The translations under genes were made by a program, and so were the position numbers. From Bradyrhizobium rifense (GTDB lineage: Bacteria; Pseudomonadota; Alphaproteobacteria; Rhizobiales; Xanthobacteraceae), in the NCBI RefSeq assembly GCF_008123425.1, contig NZ_VSSS01000023.1, positions 1 through 64,000 of the forward strand: a DNA stretch of 64,000 bases, in the 5' to 3' direction. The notes beneath the pieces are model-generated. The model saw only the letters and a list, made by a program, of their open reading frames with translations, made no database searches and was not told the DNA's origin. Below, piece after piece: positions 22,754-32,300 of the stretch; within the stretch, counting starts at the first letter, position 1, and every line of letters begins with the position of its first letter.

Positions 22754-25414
22754 TCAGTTCGCCTCCTGCCGCACCTCGCTCGGCACCGGCTGCGCGTTGC
22801 CGGGTGCCGGCAGGGCAACGGGGCGCAGGCCGATCAGCTCGGCGGTGCGGATCGCGCTGTCGTGCCAGAACTGGAACGAGTTGATGCGGCTGAGCTCGAG
22901 GATCGCAATCGCGACCGCGGCCAGGAACGGCAGGCTCTGCAGCACCAGGACGCCGGCGAAGATGTAGATCTCGGTGATCTGCCTAAAGCTGTTGGAGGCG
23001 ATCAGCACGCCGGAGCCGATCAGGAGCAGGGCGCCGATCACGGCCTCCCAGAACGCCTGGAACTCGATCGACATCCTGGACAGGCCGCCTTTGGAGGTGC
23101 GCGCGAAGGCGATGTGCTCGGTGATCAGTCCTTGCGCGACCGCGCGCGACACCGTCCATTGCACGCTCATCGCGGCGATCATGGCGCCCAGCATCTGGCC
23201 GGGTTTGATTGCGACGCGCGCGCGGTACATCGACAGGAAGTGTGCGAGCGAGACGATGAAGGCGCCGATGATCGGCAGTGTCAAAATCTTGTCGGGGATG
23301 GCGATGTCGGCGAAGGCGACGATCGGGACCCAGACGAGGTTCAGCAGCGCCACGACCACGCCGAGGCTTTCGGCCCCTAACCAGTTCAGCCAGCCGAGAC
23401 CGTATTCGCGCTTCTGGTCCGGCGTCAGCCGGCTCCGGCCCGGCAGGAAGCGGCGCCAGTGCTTCTTGACGATCTGGAGGCCGCCATAGGCCCAGCGGTG
23501 ACGCTGCTTCTTGAAGGCCTCGTAGGTGTCGGGCAGCAGGCCCTGGCCGTAGCGATGGCGGGTGTAGTGGGTGGTCCAGCCGAGCTCCTGGATCGCAAGC
23601 CCGAGATCCGAATCTTCGCAGATCGTGTCGGATGACCAGCCGCCGGCCATGTCCATCGCGGCGCGGCGGATCAGGCACATCGTGCCGTGCACGATGACGG
23701 CGTTGAGCTCGTTGCGCTGGACCATGCCGATGTCGAAGAAGCCGGCATATTCGCCGTTCATGATGTAGTGCATGATCGACAGATCGCCGTCGCGATGCTC
23801 CTGCGGCGCCTGCACCAGGCCGACGCGCGGGTCGGCGAATGCCGGCACGAGGTCCTTCAGCCAGTCGGGCTCGACGACATAGTCTGCATCGAGGATGCCG
23901 ATGATCTCGGCGTCGACGGCGGTGCGGTCCATGGCGATGCGGAGCGCGCCGGCCTTGAAGCCCTGCACCTTCTCGGCGTTGATGAACTTGAAGCGTTCAC
24001 CGAGCGCGCGGCAGTGATCCTGGATCGGCTGCCAGAAGGCGGGATCGGGCGTGTTGTTGATGATGACCACGCATTCGTAGTTCGGATAGTCGAGCCGCGA
24101 CAGCGCATCGAGCGTCTGCTTCAGCATCTCGACCGGCTCGAAATATGCGGGGATGTGGATCGAGACCTTCGGGTAGTAATTCTCCGGCACGTTCTCGATC
24201 GGCTTGCCCTTGGCGAGCAGCCGTTGCGGCGGCCGGCCGAACGCGACGGCCGCGATTTCGTCGACGCGGGCCATCGCGATCAGCACCAGCGGCACAAGCA
24301 GGATCATGCCGAGCGTCAGCGCGAAGGCCGAGCCGAAGAGGAAATAGTGCCCGTTCCAGAACGCGAACACGGTCGCGGCCCAGGCACCGACGCCGTTGGC
24401 GGTGGCCGACAGCAGGAACGCCTGCCTGGCGGTCGGCTGCTCCAGCCGCAGGATCGGCAGCGACAAGAGGATGCCGACCAGCAGCGCGATCGTCATCAGC
24501 TTCCAATAATCGGGGTTCTGGACCGGGCCGGTCCAGGCGAATTTCGGCTCGCGGCTGGCGTTGAGGATGCCCCAGTACGGACCGACGCCGCCTTCAAAGT
24601 ATTTCCAAGGCTGATCGATCGCCTCGACGATGTTGTAGTCCATGCCAAGCGCTTCGGCGCGGCCGACGAAATTGCGCAGCGTCAGGGCTTGCTGGAACGG
24701 ACCGGGGTCTGCGTTGCGCAAATTGTAGCCCGCACTCGGCCAGCCGAACTCGGCGATGACGATGCGCTTGCCCGGGAACTGGTTGCGCAGAAGATTGTAG
24801 CGGTCAACAGCTTGGTCGACCGCCTGGTCCGAGCGGAAATTTTCCCAATAGGGCAGCACGTGGGCGGCGATGAAATCGACGTTAGAGCCGAGCTCGGGGT
24901 TGTCGCGCCAGATGTTCCAGATCTCGCCGGTGGTGACGGGCACGCGGACCGCGCCCTTCACCTGCTTGATCATCTCGATAAGGTCTTCGACCTTCTGCTC
25001 GCCGCGATAGATCACCTCGTTACCGACGACGACGCCATTCACGTTGCTGTTCTTGCGCGCGAGCGCGATCGCAGCCTTGATCTCCCGCTCGTTGCGCTCC
25101 GGATCCTTGCCGATCCAGGCTCCGACCGTGACCTTGAGCCCGAACTCGGCGGCGATCGGCGGCACCAATTCGTTGCCTTCCGTTGCCGAGTAAGATCGAA
25201 TGGCGCGCGTGAGGGTCGAGAGCTTTTTCAGATCGGCACGTATCTTGTCAGGGTCGACGTTGCTATCGACAATATGTCCCGGTTCGAACGGCGTATAAGA
25301 CAGGCTGGGCAGCAGGCCCTTGAAGTCCGGCGCGGGTTCCTTGTCGCGCAGGACTCCCCAGAGGCCGGCATGGAGCACGGACACGAGCAACAGAACGGCG
25401 GCGACAACGCGCAT
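22754..25414 (-). CDS. ndvB: cyclic beta-1,3/1,6-glucan synthase, GH17-GT2 fusion (NdvB)
   Basis: An 886-residue inner-membrane enzyme. The N-terminal membrane anchor is followed by a GH17-type domain (about residues 35-290) with both catalytic glutamates in place: VVGNEVIYRGE (Glu about 133) and IAEFGWPSAG (Glu about 222). Two or more membrane helices lead to a family-2 glycosyltransferase (about 415-690) with ILDADYV (509-511), TICEDSDLG (600-601) and QRHRW (637-641), then more membrane helices. It polymerises UDP-glucose, and the GH17 part is thought to act as transglycosylase for branching or cyclisation. B. japonicum NdvB has this size and role. The start MRVVAAVLLL is preferred over 25477. 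Confidence 0.88.
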   Translation of the reverse strand: MRVVAAVLLLVSVLHAGLWGVLRDKEPAPDFKGLLPSLSYTPFEPGHIVDSNVDPDKIRADLKKLSTLTRAIRSYSATEGNELVPPIAAEFGLKVTVGAWIGKDPERNEREIKAAIALARKNSNVNGVVVGNEVIYRGEQKVEDLIEMIKQVKGAVRVPVTTGEIWNIWRDNPELGSNVDFIAAHVLPYWENFRSDQAVDQAVDRYNLLRNQFPGKRIVIAEFGWPSAGYNLRNADPGPFQQALTLRNFVGRAEALGMDYNIVEAIDQPWKYFEGGVGPYWGILNASREPKFAWTGPVQNPDYWKLMTIALLVGILLSLPILRLEQPTARQAFLLSATANGVGAWAATVFAFWNGHYFLFGSAFALTLGMILLVPLVLIAMARVDEIAAVAFGRPPQRLLAKGKPIENVPENYYPKVSIHIPAYFEPVEMLKQTLDALSRLDYPNYECVVIINNTPDPAFWQPIQDHCRALGERFKFINAEKVQGFKAGALRIAMDRTAVDAEIIGILDADYVVEPDWLKDLVPAFADPRVGLVQAPQEHRDGDLSIMHYIMNGEYAGFFDIGMVQRNELNAVIVHGTMCLIRRAAMDMAGGWSSDTICEDSDLGLAIQELGWTTHYTRHRYGQGLLPDTYEAFKKQRHRWAYGGLQIVKKHWRRFLPGRSRLTPDQKREYGLGWLNWLGAESLGVVVALLNLVWVPIVAFADIAIPDKILTLPIIGAFIVSLAHFLSMYRARVAIKPGQMLGAMIAAMSVQWTVSRAVAQGLITEHIAFARTSKGGLSRMSIEFQAFWEAVIGALLLIGSGVLIASNSFRQITEIYIFAGVLVLQSLPFLAAVAIAILELSRINSFQFWHDSAIRTAELIGLRPVALPAPGNAQPVPSEVRQEAN

Positions 25415-25636
25415 CGCGGCTAAACCAAAAGGGGCTGAGGGGGCAGGGAAGCGGATCCGACCCCGAGATCCGACCAAGTCCGCGGCAAAGGGAGCATACC
25501 TCTGCCGCGCGGTTTCTCAACTGTCATGGCCTCATGTCCTTATCAGGGCATGGCCTTGTCCGGTCCGATCAACGCGCGGCAGTGCCGTCAGTTGCTATCG
25601 CCGATCGTTCATGAACGGAGGCTGAAACGATCGCGG

Positions 25637-26230
25637 CTATTTCTGGGGCGCGGGCGGCGAAGGGCTAGCCGCAGGCGCGGGGCTCGCGGCCGGCTGGGGG
25701 GGCTGCGAATTGCCGGTGGTCGGCGCCGGAGGCTGCGAGGCGGCCGCGGCTGTCTGCTGCGGCTGCGCAGCCGGGTTGATCCAGCAGGCCTGGGTTAGAT
25801 TATTCAGGCTGTTCGGGACCTTGTCGTCGATCTGGGTGAGGAAGCGGGTCAGGCAGCGGAACGCGGCCTGGATGTGACCACCGGGGCAGCCGAAGCGGTC
25901 GTAAAGATCGATGTGGCGGAAGGCGGTATCGAGGTCGTCCCTGTACATCAACTGAACCGCGCGACGGCCGAGCCAGACGCATTCGGGATTGCCGGCCGGG
26001 CCATTAATGGCGCGGGCAGCTTCGGCGAACTCGTCAGTCCGCTTCTGGTTGGCATCCTTGGCGGCGTCGGTGGCCTGCGCCGCCGGCTGCTTGCCTTGAT
26101 CCGGGGTCGGCGTCCCGCTCTGGGCGGAGGCGGCATGGAGGCCCGCCAGGAGGACAAGGGAGGTCACGGCCAAGGTGGCGGCGAACTGCCGCAGGACCGC
26201 ATTTCGTAACTCGAACACCCGTCGCCGCAT
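25637..26230 (-). CDS. ndvD: beta-1,3/1,6-glucan biosynthesis protein (NdvD-like)
   Basis: A 197-residue secreted protein with a signal peptide (FAATLAVTSLVLLAGLHAASA, cleavage near residue 36). A conserved central domain (CVWLGRRAVQLMYRDDLDTA and RFGCPGGHIQAAFRCLTRF, with four cysteines) precedes a C-terminal Pro/Ala/Gln-rich tail. The start has GGGGA upstream. It lies between ndvB and ndvC, the reported position of ndvD in B. japonicum, needed for normal cyclic glucan. Molecular role unknown; a periplasmic accessory is likely. Confidence 0.8.
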   Translation of the reverse strand: MRRRVFELRNAVLRQFAATLAVTSLVLLAGLHAASAQSGTPTPDQGKQPAAQATDAAKDANQKRTDEFAEAARAINGPAGNPECVWLGRRAVQLMYRDDLDTAFRHIDLYDRFGCPGGHIQAAFRCLTRFLTQIDDKVPNSLNNLTQACWINPAAQPQQTAAAASQPPAPTTGNSQPPQPAASPAPAASPSPPAPQK

Positions 26231-26560
26231 GAATTCCCCAATATCTCAGCCGTCCGCCCGCGCGGGAGAACCTCGCGGACGCCGACGTGATGGCGTCCAA
26301 ATGGGTCTCCAATGCGGCGGAAAAGTCCCGCAAAATCCAATGACCTGTAATTGGATTTTTGTCCAGCAAAGTCACGATCCTAAGGCCCGGTCGAACGGCC
26401 GCAGCCCAATTCGCCGGGGAGAGCGAGCGCCTCGCCGGCGTCACCCCCTTGGCAGACGGCGTGCGAGCAGGTAATCGACTGACCCTCGCGGAGGACGGAA
26501 CCGATTTCACTTCGTACGCCACTGGCGCTCCTGCTCGTCTCCCTGGGTGCGATTGCTGCC

Positions 26561-28120
26561 GTGTGGTGGTGGCTTGCCACGCCGATCACGCTCACGCGCG
26601 CCCCCATCGATCCCAATGACAAGGTCCAGTGCGTGTCCTACGCGCCGTTCCGCGGCGACCAGACGCCGCTGAACGAATGGACCCATATCGAGGCCGACCA
26701 GCTCGAGCAGGATTTGCGCCAGCTCAAAGAGATCACCGACTGCGTCCGCACCTATTCGATCGAGAACGGGCTCGACCAGGTGCCCGCGGTCGCGACCAAG
26801 GTCGGCGGGCTGAAGGTGATCCAGGGCATCTGGCTCGGCAGCAACCGCGCCAAGAATTTTGCGCAAGTCGCGACCGCGGTCCGTCTCACCAAGGAATTCC
26901 CCGACACCATCTCCGCGCTCGTCGTCGGCAACGAGGTGTTGCTGCGCGGAGAGATGACGACGTCGGACCTCACCGCGATCATCCGCTCGGTGAAGGCGCA
27001 GGTCACCGTGCCCGTGACCTATGCCGACGTCTGGGAATACTGGCTGAAGAACCGCGAGGTCTATGACGCCGTCGACTTCGTCACGATTCACATCCTGCCT
27101 TATTGGGAGGATATGCCGGTGAAGGCGAAGTTCGCGGCGAGCCATGTCGAGGCGATCCGCGAGCGCATGGCGGTGGCGTTTCCGGAGAAGGAGATCCTGA
27201 TCGGCGAGACCGGCTGGCCGAGCGAAGGCCGCATGCGCGAGGGCGCGCTGCCGTCACGCACCAACCAGGCGCGTGTCGTCTCGGAAATCCTGGGGCTCGC
27301 GAAGGCCCTGAAGTTTCGCGTCAACCTGATCGAGGCCTATGACCAGCCGTGGAAGCGGCGGCTCGAAGGCACCGTCGGCGGCTATTGGGGCCTGATCGAT
27401 TCGGTACGGCGGCAGCTGAAATATCCGCCGGGCGAGCCGATCAGCAATTTCCCGTTCTGGAAATGGTACATGGGCGCCGGCATGGTCCTCAGCGTGCTGG
27501 TGTTCGCGGTGGCCGGTATCACGCTGCGCCGCCGGCCCTGGACACCGCGCTTCTCGGCCTGGCTCGGCGTCGGCATCTCCGCGACATCGGCGGGCATCCT
27601 GCTTGGGATCGCGGCCGACAAGATGTTTTACGAGAGCTACGGCTGGGGCGGCTGGCTGCAATGGGGTATGCTGCTGCTCGCCGGCATCCTCTCCCCGATC
27701 TTCTGCGCGCAGGCGCTCGTGATCGGCCGCAATTTGCCGAGCTTCCTCGACCTGCTCGGTCCGCTCGAGGGACGGAAATGGTCAAAGCTCTCGGCCGTGC
27801 TGGGCCTGACCCTGGCGGTGACGGCGGTGATCGCGGCCGAGACCGCGCTCGGCTTCGTGTTCGACCCGCGCTACCGCGACTTCCCCTACGCCTCGCTGAC
27901 GATGGCGGTGGTGCCGTTTGCGCTGTTGATGCTGAACCGCCCGCAGATCGGCGCGCGCCCGATCGCGGAAGCCGTGTTCGCAGGGTTGCTGGCGCTGTCG
28001 GCCGTCTACGTGATCCTGAACGAAGGCCGCGACAACTGGCAGGCGATGTGGACCTGCGCGATCTATCTCTTGTTCGCGCTCACGCTGTGGCGGGCGCGGG
28101 CCGAGCAAAGCCAAGGATGA
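26561..28120 (+). CDS. ndvC: GH17-domain membrane glucan enzyme (NdvC)
   Basis: A 519-residue (from GTG) membrane protein: an N-terminal anchor, a GH17 domain (about 20-275) with both glutamates (VVGNEVLLRG, Glu125; LIGETGWPSEG, Glu216), then about eight membrane segments to the end. It matches NdvC, required for beta-1,6 linkages in Bradyrhizobium cyclic glucans; transglycosylation is the probable activity. The start is unclear. The frame is open back to 26483 and encodes LRTPLALLLVSLGAIAAV, which completes the membrane helix. GGAGG at 26490-26494 points to an ATT codon at 26504, while GTG 26561 has no ribosome-binding site. Confidence 0.8.
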   Translation: MWWWLATPITLTRAPIDPNDKVQCVSYAPFRGDQTPLNEWTHIEADQLEQDLRQLKEITDCVRTYSIENGLDQVPAVATKVGGLKVIQGIWLGSNRAKNFAQVATAVRLTKEFPDTISALVVGNEVLLRGEMTTSDLTAIIRSVKAQVTVPVTYADVWEYWLKNREVYDAVDFVTIHILPYWEDMPVKAKFAASHVEAIRERMAVAFPEKEILIGETGWPSEGRMREGALPSRTNQARVVSEILGLAKALKFRVNLIEAYDQPWKRRLEGTVGGYWGLIDSVRRQLKYPPGEPISNFPFWKWYMGAGMVLSVLVFAVAGITLRRRPWTPRFSAWLGVGISATSAGILLGIAADKMFYESYGWGGWLQWGMLLLAGILSPIFCAQALVIGRNLPSFLDLLGPLEGRKWSKLSAVLGLTLAVTAVIAAETALGFVFDPRYRDFPYASLTMAVVPFALLMLNRPQIGARPIAEAVFAGLLALSAVYVILNEGRDNWQAMWTCAIYLLFALTLWRARAEQSQG

Positions 28121-28460
28121 GCAGGCCGATCGCCAGGCCCGACAGCACGATGTTGTAGAGCACGATGCCGAGGCCGGCTGCGACCACGCCGAGCGTGAGC
28201 AGCACGATCGACGGCCGCATCAGGTTCAGCGTCGCGATCACCAGCGCGACGATGCCGAACACCGAATTCTTGAACAGCGACGTCGATACCGCGCGCGCCT
28301 TGCAGATCATGGTCTGCAAGCCGGCATCGCACGCGAGCGCCACCTGCGAGAACTCGACGGCGAGATAGCGCACATAGAGCGCCCAGCCGACGGTGACGAA
28401 ACCGACGACGATGAGAAACTGCACCTGATAGGGCGTGAGGCGAAACGGCTTTTTTGTCAT
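28080..28460 (-). CDS. small multi-pass membrane protein
   Basis: A 126-residue protein with hydrophobic segments at about residues 14-30, 68-85 and 88-120 and a soluble loop carrying two cysteines (ACDAGLQTMICKAR). Its end overlaps the convergent ndvC end by 41 bases. It is next to the glucan genes but lacks any known glucan-related domain. Function unknown. Confidence 0.7.
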   Translation of the reverse strand: MTKKPFRLTPYQVQFLIVVGFVTVGWALYVRYLAVEFSQVALACDAGLQTMICKARAVSTSLFKNSVFGIVALVIATLNLMRPSIVLLTLGVVAAGLGIVLYNIVLSGLAIGLLILGFARPAPATA

Positions 28461-28709
28461 GCGGGCAATATGGTCGGGATGGCGGGAGGGAGCAACAGGG
28501 GCGAGGCATTTTTACACCGGGGGGCATCGCGCGGACCGTTGCACTCATTTGCGGCAACGCGAACGTCTCAGAACCGTAGCCCTACGGATTTGCGAGGGTT
28601 CCAACCTCGCCTAACATCGGACTTGAAGCGTGGGCGTGATCGCAGATCCAGTCAGGAGCAGATCACGCCGTTCAAGAACGCGACTGCGAGGATGCGAGTG
28701 AGGTTGGCA

Positions 28710-28799
28710 ATGGTTGAAGCGTTGCAGGTCAATTTTGCGCTTTGGGGCATGATCATTTGCGCGGTCATCAAGATCAGCCAGCTGGCGGCTGTTCTTTGA
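28710..28799 (+). CDS. 29-residue membrane microprotein
   Basis: MVEALQVNFALWGMIICAVI continued by KISQLAAVL: one hydrophobic helix with short polar ends. GAGG lies 6 bases before ATG 28710. It reads as a coherent single-span peptide in a gap otherwise without genes. The length is small enough that chance cannot be excluded. Confidence 0.4.
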   Translation: MVEALQVNFALWGMIICAVIKISQLAAVL

Positions 28800-28853
28800 A
28801 CGGCGCAGTCTCAGGGAGACGCTTCGCCGATTCAACCGGAATCCCTGACAGTC

Positions 28854-30296
28854 CTACCGTCTGAAGAACGACGATATCGTCGAACTCGCCGACGCCGTCT
28901 CCGGCTTGGCAGCGGCCGCTGCTGGCTGTGGCGCTGGCGTAGGTGCGGGCTCCTCACGCTTTGACGAGCGCTTGGATGAGTAGCTGCGGCGGTGCCTGTC
29001 AGGCTTGGCGGCGGGCGCGGGCGCCGGTGGGGCGGTCTCGGCTTGCGGCACCGAGTCCGGACTCTTCTCTTGGCTCTTCTCCGAGCTCTTGTCCTGGTTC
29101 TTGTCTGAACCCTTGTCCTGGTTCTTATCCTGGCCCTTCTCCGAGCCGCCGCGCATCGACAGGCGCTGGCCGTCGAACACGGTCGTCTCGCAGTGGCGGC
29201 CGTTCTCGGCGAGGCCTGCGCAGAGCTTTGCGGCGGCGGCGGCGTTGATCAGGGGGCCGGCACCGAGACGGAGCTGCATCCCGAGGCCGTTATTGCCTTC
29301 CTTGATCATGATGATCGGCCGAAGTGCTGCGACCTCCGGATTGGACTTGCTCAGGCCGCGCCAGAGCGCGCGCAGGCCGTCGACCGAATTCGCACCGCCG
29401 AGATCGATGGCAAAGCGCGTCTGCTGGACTGCGATTGCGGGCGACTCGGCTTCGGTTGCCTCGGGCGGCTTGGCTGGGGCCGCGGCGATTTCGGTGGGAG
29501 CGGGCGCCGCCTCGGGTTTCTTCTCTGAGGTGTCCGGCTGAATCAGTTTCGAGGCTGCCGGATCAGGCGGCGCCATGATCGACTTCGACGGCACCAGCGG
29601 AAGGATCGGAAGTGCCGACGTCGTCAGCGGCGACTGCGGAACGAGCGAAGCGGCGGCCGCAGTCTGCGGCGGCGGGCCCGGCTGATCCTTCGCAGCCTCT
29701 TTCGAACTGTCCTTTGAAATTTCCTTGGACGTTTCCTTCGACGCTTCCTTCGAGGTTTCCTTGGGCTCCTTGCCTGCGCCTGCGCGCGGCTTGTCGACCA
29801 GCGAGGCCGCGGTCGAGGCGACCGGTGCGACATCCGGGGCCGGGGGCTGCGCGGCGGCGACGGGCGTGTCCTGCGGCTTCGACCCAGGGGCCTGCGGCGA
29901 TGGCGCGCTCTGCTTGGCGATGGCGCCGGTGACGGAATCAAGACCCTGCTCGAGCACCGTGACGCGCGAATAGAGCCGGTCGCGATCGGTGTTCAGCGTG
30001 TCGATGGCGGAGGCGAGGCGACGGGCCTCGATCTGGCTTTCCTTGGTCAGCACCTGGAGACGGTCGGACTGGCGGGCGATATCGGCGGAGGCGACCTGGT
30101 CGCGCCGCCAGCCGAGCTGGGCCTGGTTGGCCAACACGGCGATCACGACGGCGCCGACGGCGGTCGCGCCCCACGAGCCCAGCCGCCACATCATACGGCG
30201 ATCGAACGTGCTTTCCTCGGCCAAAAGTCCGGAGAACAGCCCGCCGGTCTCCTTATCGCCGAAGGCGTCCGCCAGTGGGTCGGAATCCTTTGCCAT
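28854..30296 (-). CDS. membrane-anchored protein with Lys/Glu/Ser repeats and SPOR-like domain
   Basis: A 480-residue protein. The cytoplasmic N-terminus contains FDRRMMWRLGSWG, followed by one membrane helix (TAVGAVVIAVLANQAQLGW), a short coiled coil (about 65-125), and a long disordered linker with Lys-Glu-Ser repeats (KETSKEASKETSKE). A SPOR-like domain follows at about 300-390 (FAIDLGGANSVDGLRALWRG ... QLRLGAGPLINAAAA). A second low-complexity Lys/Asp/Gln/Ser stretch (DKNQDKGSDKNQDKSSEK) precedes a Pro/Ala tail. SPOR domains bind denuded peptidoglycan at division sites, so a cell-envelope role is likely. Confidence 0.75.
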   Translation of the reverse strand: MAKDSDPLADAFGDKETGGLFSGLLAEESTFDRRMMWRLGSWGATAVGAVVIAVLANQAQLGWRRDQVASADIARQSDRLQVLTKESQIEARRLASAIDTLNTDRDRLYSRVTVLEQGLDSVTGAIAKQSAPSPQAPGSKPQDTPVAAAQPPAPDVAPVASTAASLVDKPRAGAGKEPKETSKEASKETSKEISKDSSKEAAKDQPGPPPQTAAAASLVPQSPLTTSALPILPLVPSKSIMAPPDPAASKLIQPDTSEKKPEAAPAPTEIAAAPAKPPEATEAESPAIAVQQTRFAIDLGGANSVDGLRALWRGLSKSNPEVAALRPIIMIKEGNNGLGMQLRLGAGPLINAAAAAKLCAGLAENGRHCETTVFDGQRLSMRGGSEKGQDKNQDKGSDKNQDKSSEKSQEKSPDSVPQAETAPPAPAPAAKPDRHRRSYSSKRSSKREEPAPTPAPQPAAAAAKPETASASSTISSFFRR

Positions 30297-30476
30297 GAAC
30301 GTATAGTGCCCAGCCCTGTCTGGCTTCCCCGAATCAATCAGGGAACATTAACAGGAAAACCCACTCGCACTTGAATTCCGGGCGTTTGCGGGGGTAGCAA
30401 GGCGACAAGCTCAGGCGACACCGTCTTGTCGCCCGTGGATGTGATGATTGATTCGACCGTACTGGACAGGATTGCG

Positions 30477-31844
30477 ATGACCGCCCGCTCAAGCCTCACG
30501 ATCGTGCTCGCCGCCGGCGAAGGCACGCGTATGCGATCCAGCCTGCCAAAGGTGCTGCATCCGGTCGCACATCAGACCTTGCTCGCCCATGTGCTCGGTG
30601 CCGCACCGCGCGGAACCGGCACTGCGCTTGCGGTCGTGATCGGCCCCGATCACCAGGCGGTCGCGGACGAGGCGAAGCGGATCCGCTCCGACGCGCTCAT
30701 CTTCGTGCAGGCCGAGCGGCTCGGCACCGCGCACGCGGTGCTGGCGGCGCGGGAGGCGATCGCGCGCGGCGTGGACGACGTCCTGATCGCCTTCGGCGAT
30801 ACGCCGCTGATCTCGGCCGAGACGTTTGCGCGGCTCCGTGCGCCGCTCGCCAAGGGTGCTGCAATCGCCGCGCTCGGTTTTCGCGCGGCGGATCCGACCG
30901 GCTATGGCCGCTTCATCGTCGAGGGCGACCGCCTGGTCGCGATCCGCGAGCATGCCGACGCCAGCGCGGACGAGCGCAAGATCGATCTGTGCAATGCCGG
31001 CGTGATGGCGATCGACGGTCGCCGCGCGCTCGCGATCCTGGACAAAATAGGCAATGCGAATTCCAAGGGCGAGTATTACCTGACCGATGCGGTCGGCGTC
31101 GCCCGCGACAAGGGATGGGAGTCCGTGGTGATCGAAACCAGCGAGGACGAAGTGCGCGGCATCAACACCAAGGCCCAGCTTGCGGAAGCGGAGGGCGTGA
31201 TGCAAACGCGGCTGCGCAAGGCTGCGATGGAGGCCGGCGTCACGCTGATCGCCCCCGAGACCGTTTTTCTCGCCGCCGACACATTGTTCGGCAAGGACGT
31301 CACCATCGAGCCGTTCGTGGTGATCGGTCCGGGCGTATCGATCGCCGACGGCAGCGTGATCCATTCCTTCTCGCATATCGTGCAGACCACGCTCGGCAAG
31401 AACGTCTCGATCGGTCCCTATGCGCGGCTGCGTCCCGGCACCTCGCTCGGCGACGGCGCGCGGATCGGCAATTTCGTGGAGACCAAGGCCGCGACGCTGG
31501 AGGCCGGCGTCAAGGTCAACCATCTCTCCTACATTGGCGACGCCACCATCGGCGCCAATTCCAACATCGGCGCCGGCACCATCACCTGCAACTACGACGG
31601 CTTCAAGAAGCACAAGACAGTCATCGGGCAGGGCGCCTTCGTCGGCACCAACTCCTCGCTGGTGGCACCCGTGAAGATCGGCAACGGCGCCTATATCGGC
31701 TCGGGCTCGGTGATCACGCGCGACGTGCCTGATGATGCGATGGCGCTGGAGCGCAGCCCGCAGACCATTCGCGAGGGTGGTGCTGCGCGTTACCGCGAGA
31801 TGAAGACCGGTAGCAAGAAAACAGAGCAGAAGACCGAGAAGTAA
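30477..31844 (+). CDS. glmU: bifunctional GlcNAc-1-P uridyltransferase / glucosamine-1-P acetyltransferase
   Basis: A 455-residue GlmU. The N-terminal uridyltransferase domain begins with the nucleotide-binding [19 protein letters not shown]. The C-terminal left-handed beta-helix carries hexapeptide repeats ([20 protein letters not shown]) and the acetyltransferase region [15 protein letters not shown]. It makes UDP-GlcNAc for peptidoglycan and LPS. Start at ATG 30477 gives the usual family length; the frame runs upstream to 30426. GlmS, which supplies an earlier step, is encoded 450 bases downstream. Confidence 0.96.
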   Translation: MTARSSLTIVLAAGEGTRMRSSLPKVLHPVAHQTLLAHVLGAAPRGTGTALAVVIGPDHQAVADEAKRIRSDALIFVQAERLGTAHAVLAAREAIARGVDDVLIAFGDTPLISAETFARLRAPLAKGAAIAALGFRAADPTGYGRFIVEGDRLVAIREHADASADERKIDLCNAGVMAIDGRRALAILDKIGNANSKGEYYLTDAVGVARDKGWESVVIETSEDEVRGINTKAQLAEAEGVMQTRLRKAAMEAGVTLIAPETVFLAADTLFGKDVTIEPFVVIGPGVSIADGSVIHSFSHIVQTTLGKNVSIGPYARLRPGTSLGDGARIGNFVETKAATLEAGVKVNHLSYIGDATIGANSNIGAGTITCNYDGFKKHKTVIGQGAFVGTNSSLVAPVKIGNGAYIGSGSVITRDVPDDAMALERSPQTIREGGAARYREMKTGSKKTEQKTEK

Positions 31845-31850
31845 ACGCTG

Positions 31851-32081
31851 CTAGTCGTCGTCGGCGACTTCCGAGAACAACGCTCGCTTCAAGCGCCAGC
31901 CGCGCGGCCTGGCGCGCTTTGCCGGTTCGCCGGCAGCCTGCGTGACGAGGACAGGCTTGCTTTCCTTGCCTCGCTCCATGGCGCGGTGGGGCGGCGGCCA
32001 ATGCGCGAGGTGGGTGCCGGTGCTCTCGCTGGCGAGCAGATACGTGGGTGGCAGACCTTTGCGGTCGGACGTGGCTTTCAT
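31851..32081 (-). CDS. small basic hypothetical protein
   Basis: A 76-residue basic protein, MKATSDRKGLPPTYLLASES..., rich in Arg, Lys and Pro, ending FSEVADDD. CGGAGA lies upstream of ATG 32081. It sits antisense-oriented in the glmU-glmS gap. No recognised domain. Confidence 0.5.
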   Translation of the reverse strand: MKATSDRKGLPPTYLLASESTGTHLAHWPPPHRAMERGKESKPVLVTQAAGEPAKRARPRGWRLKRALFSEVADDD

Positions 32082-32300
32082 GGCCTTGATCTCCGTGCGA
32101 GAATCGTTGGCCAAACATGTTGACAACGAGTTAATTCGCGCGGTTAAAGCCGACGACATCGACGCAGGCAAAGGCATGCCGCCATGCGACGCTGTCGCAA
32201 TCCGTCATAATTATTGAGTAACTGGTTCCTTAGGAACTTCGCTAAAAACCGAGCGCGCCGTTTAGGCGATTTTTCGACGATTTGGGGGATATTGATCCGC

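Noticed and set aside
23687..25423. 578-codon frame antisense to ndvB
   Set aside because: Shadow of the GC-skewed third codon position of ndvB; no motifs or ribosome-binding site.
28591..28609. Hairpin GCGAGG...CCTCGC
   Set aside because: Six-base stem with no U-run and no clear context; chance level in GC-rich DNA.
29730..29770. Repeated Lys-Glu-Ser codons suspected as a CRISPR or minisatellite
   Set aside because: The repetition is codon-level inside an open reading frame with short irregular units and no spacers. No CRISPR array is present in the window.
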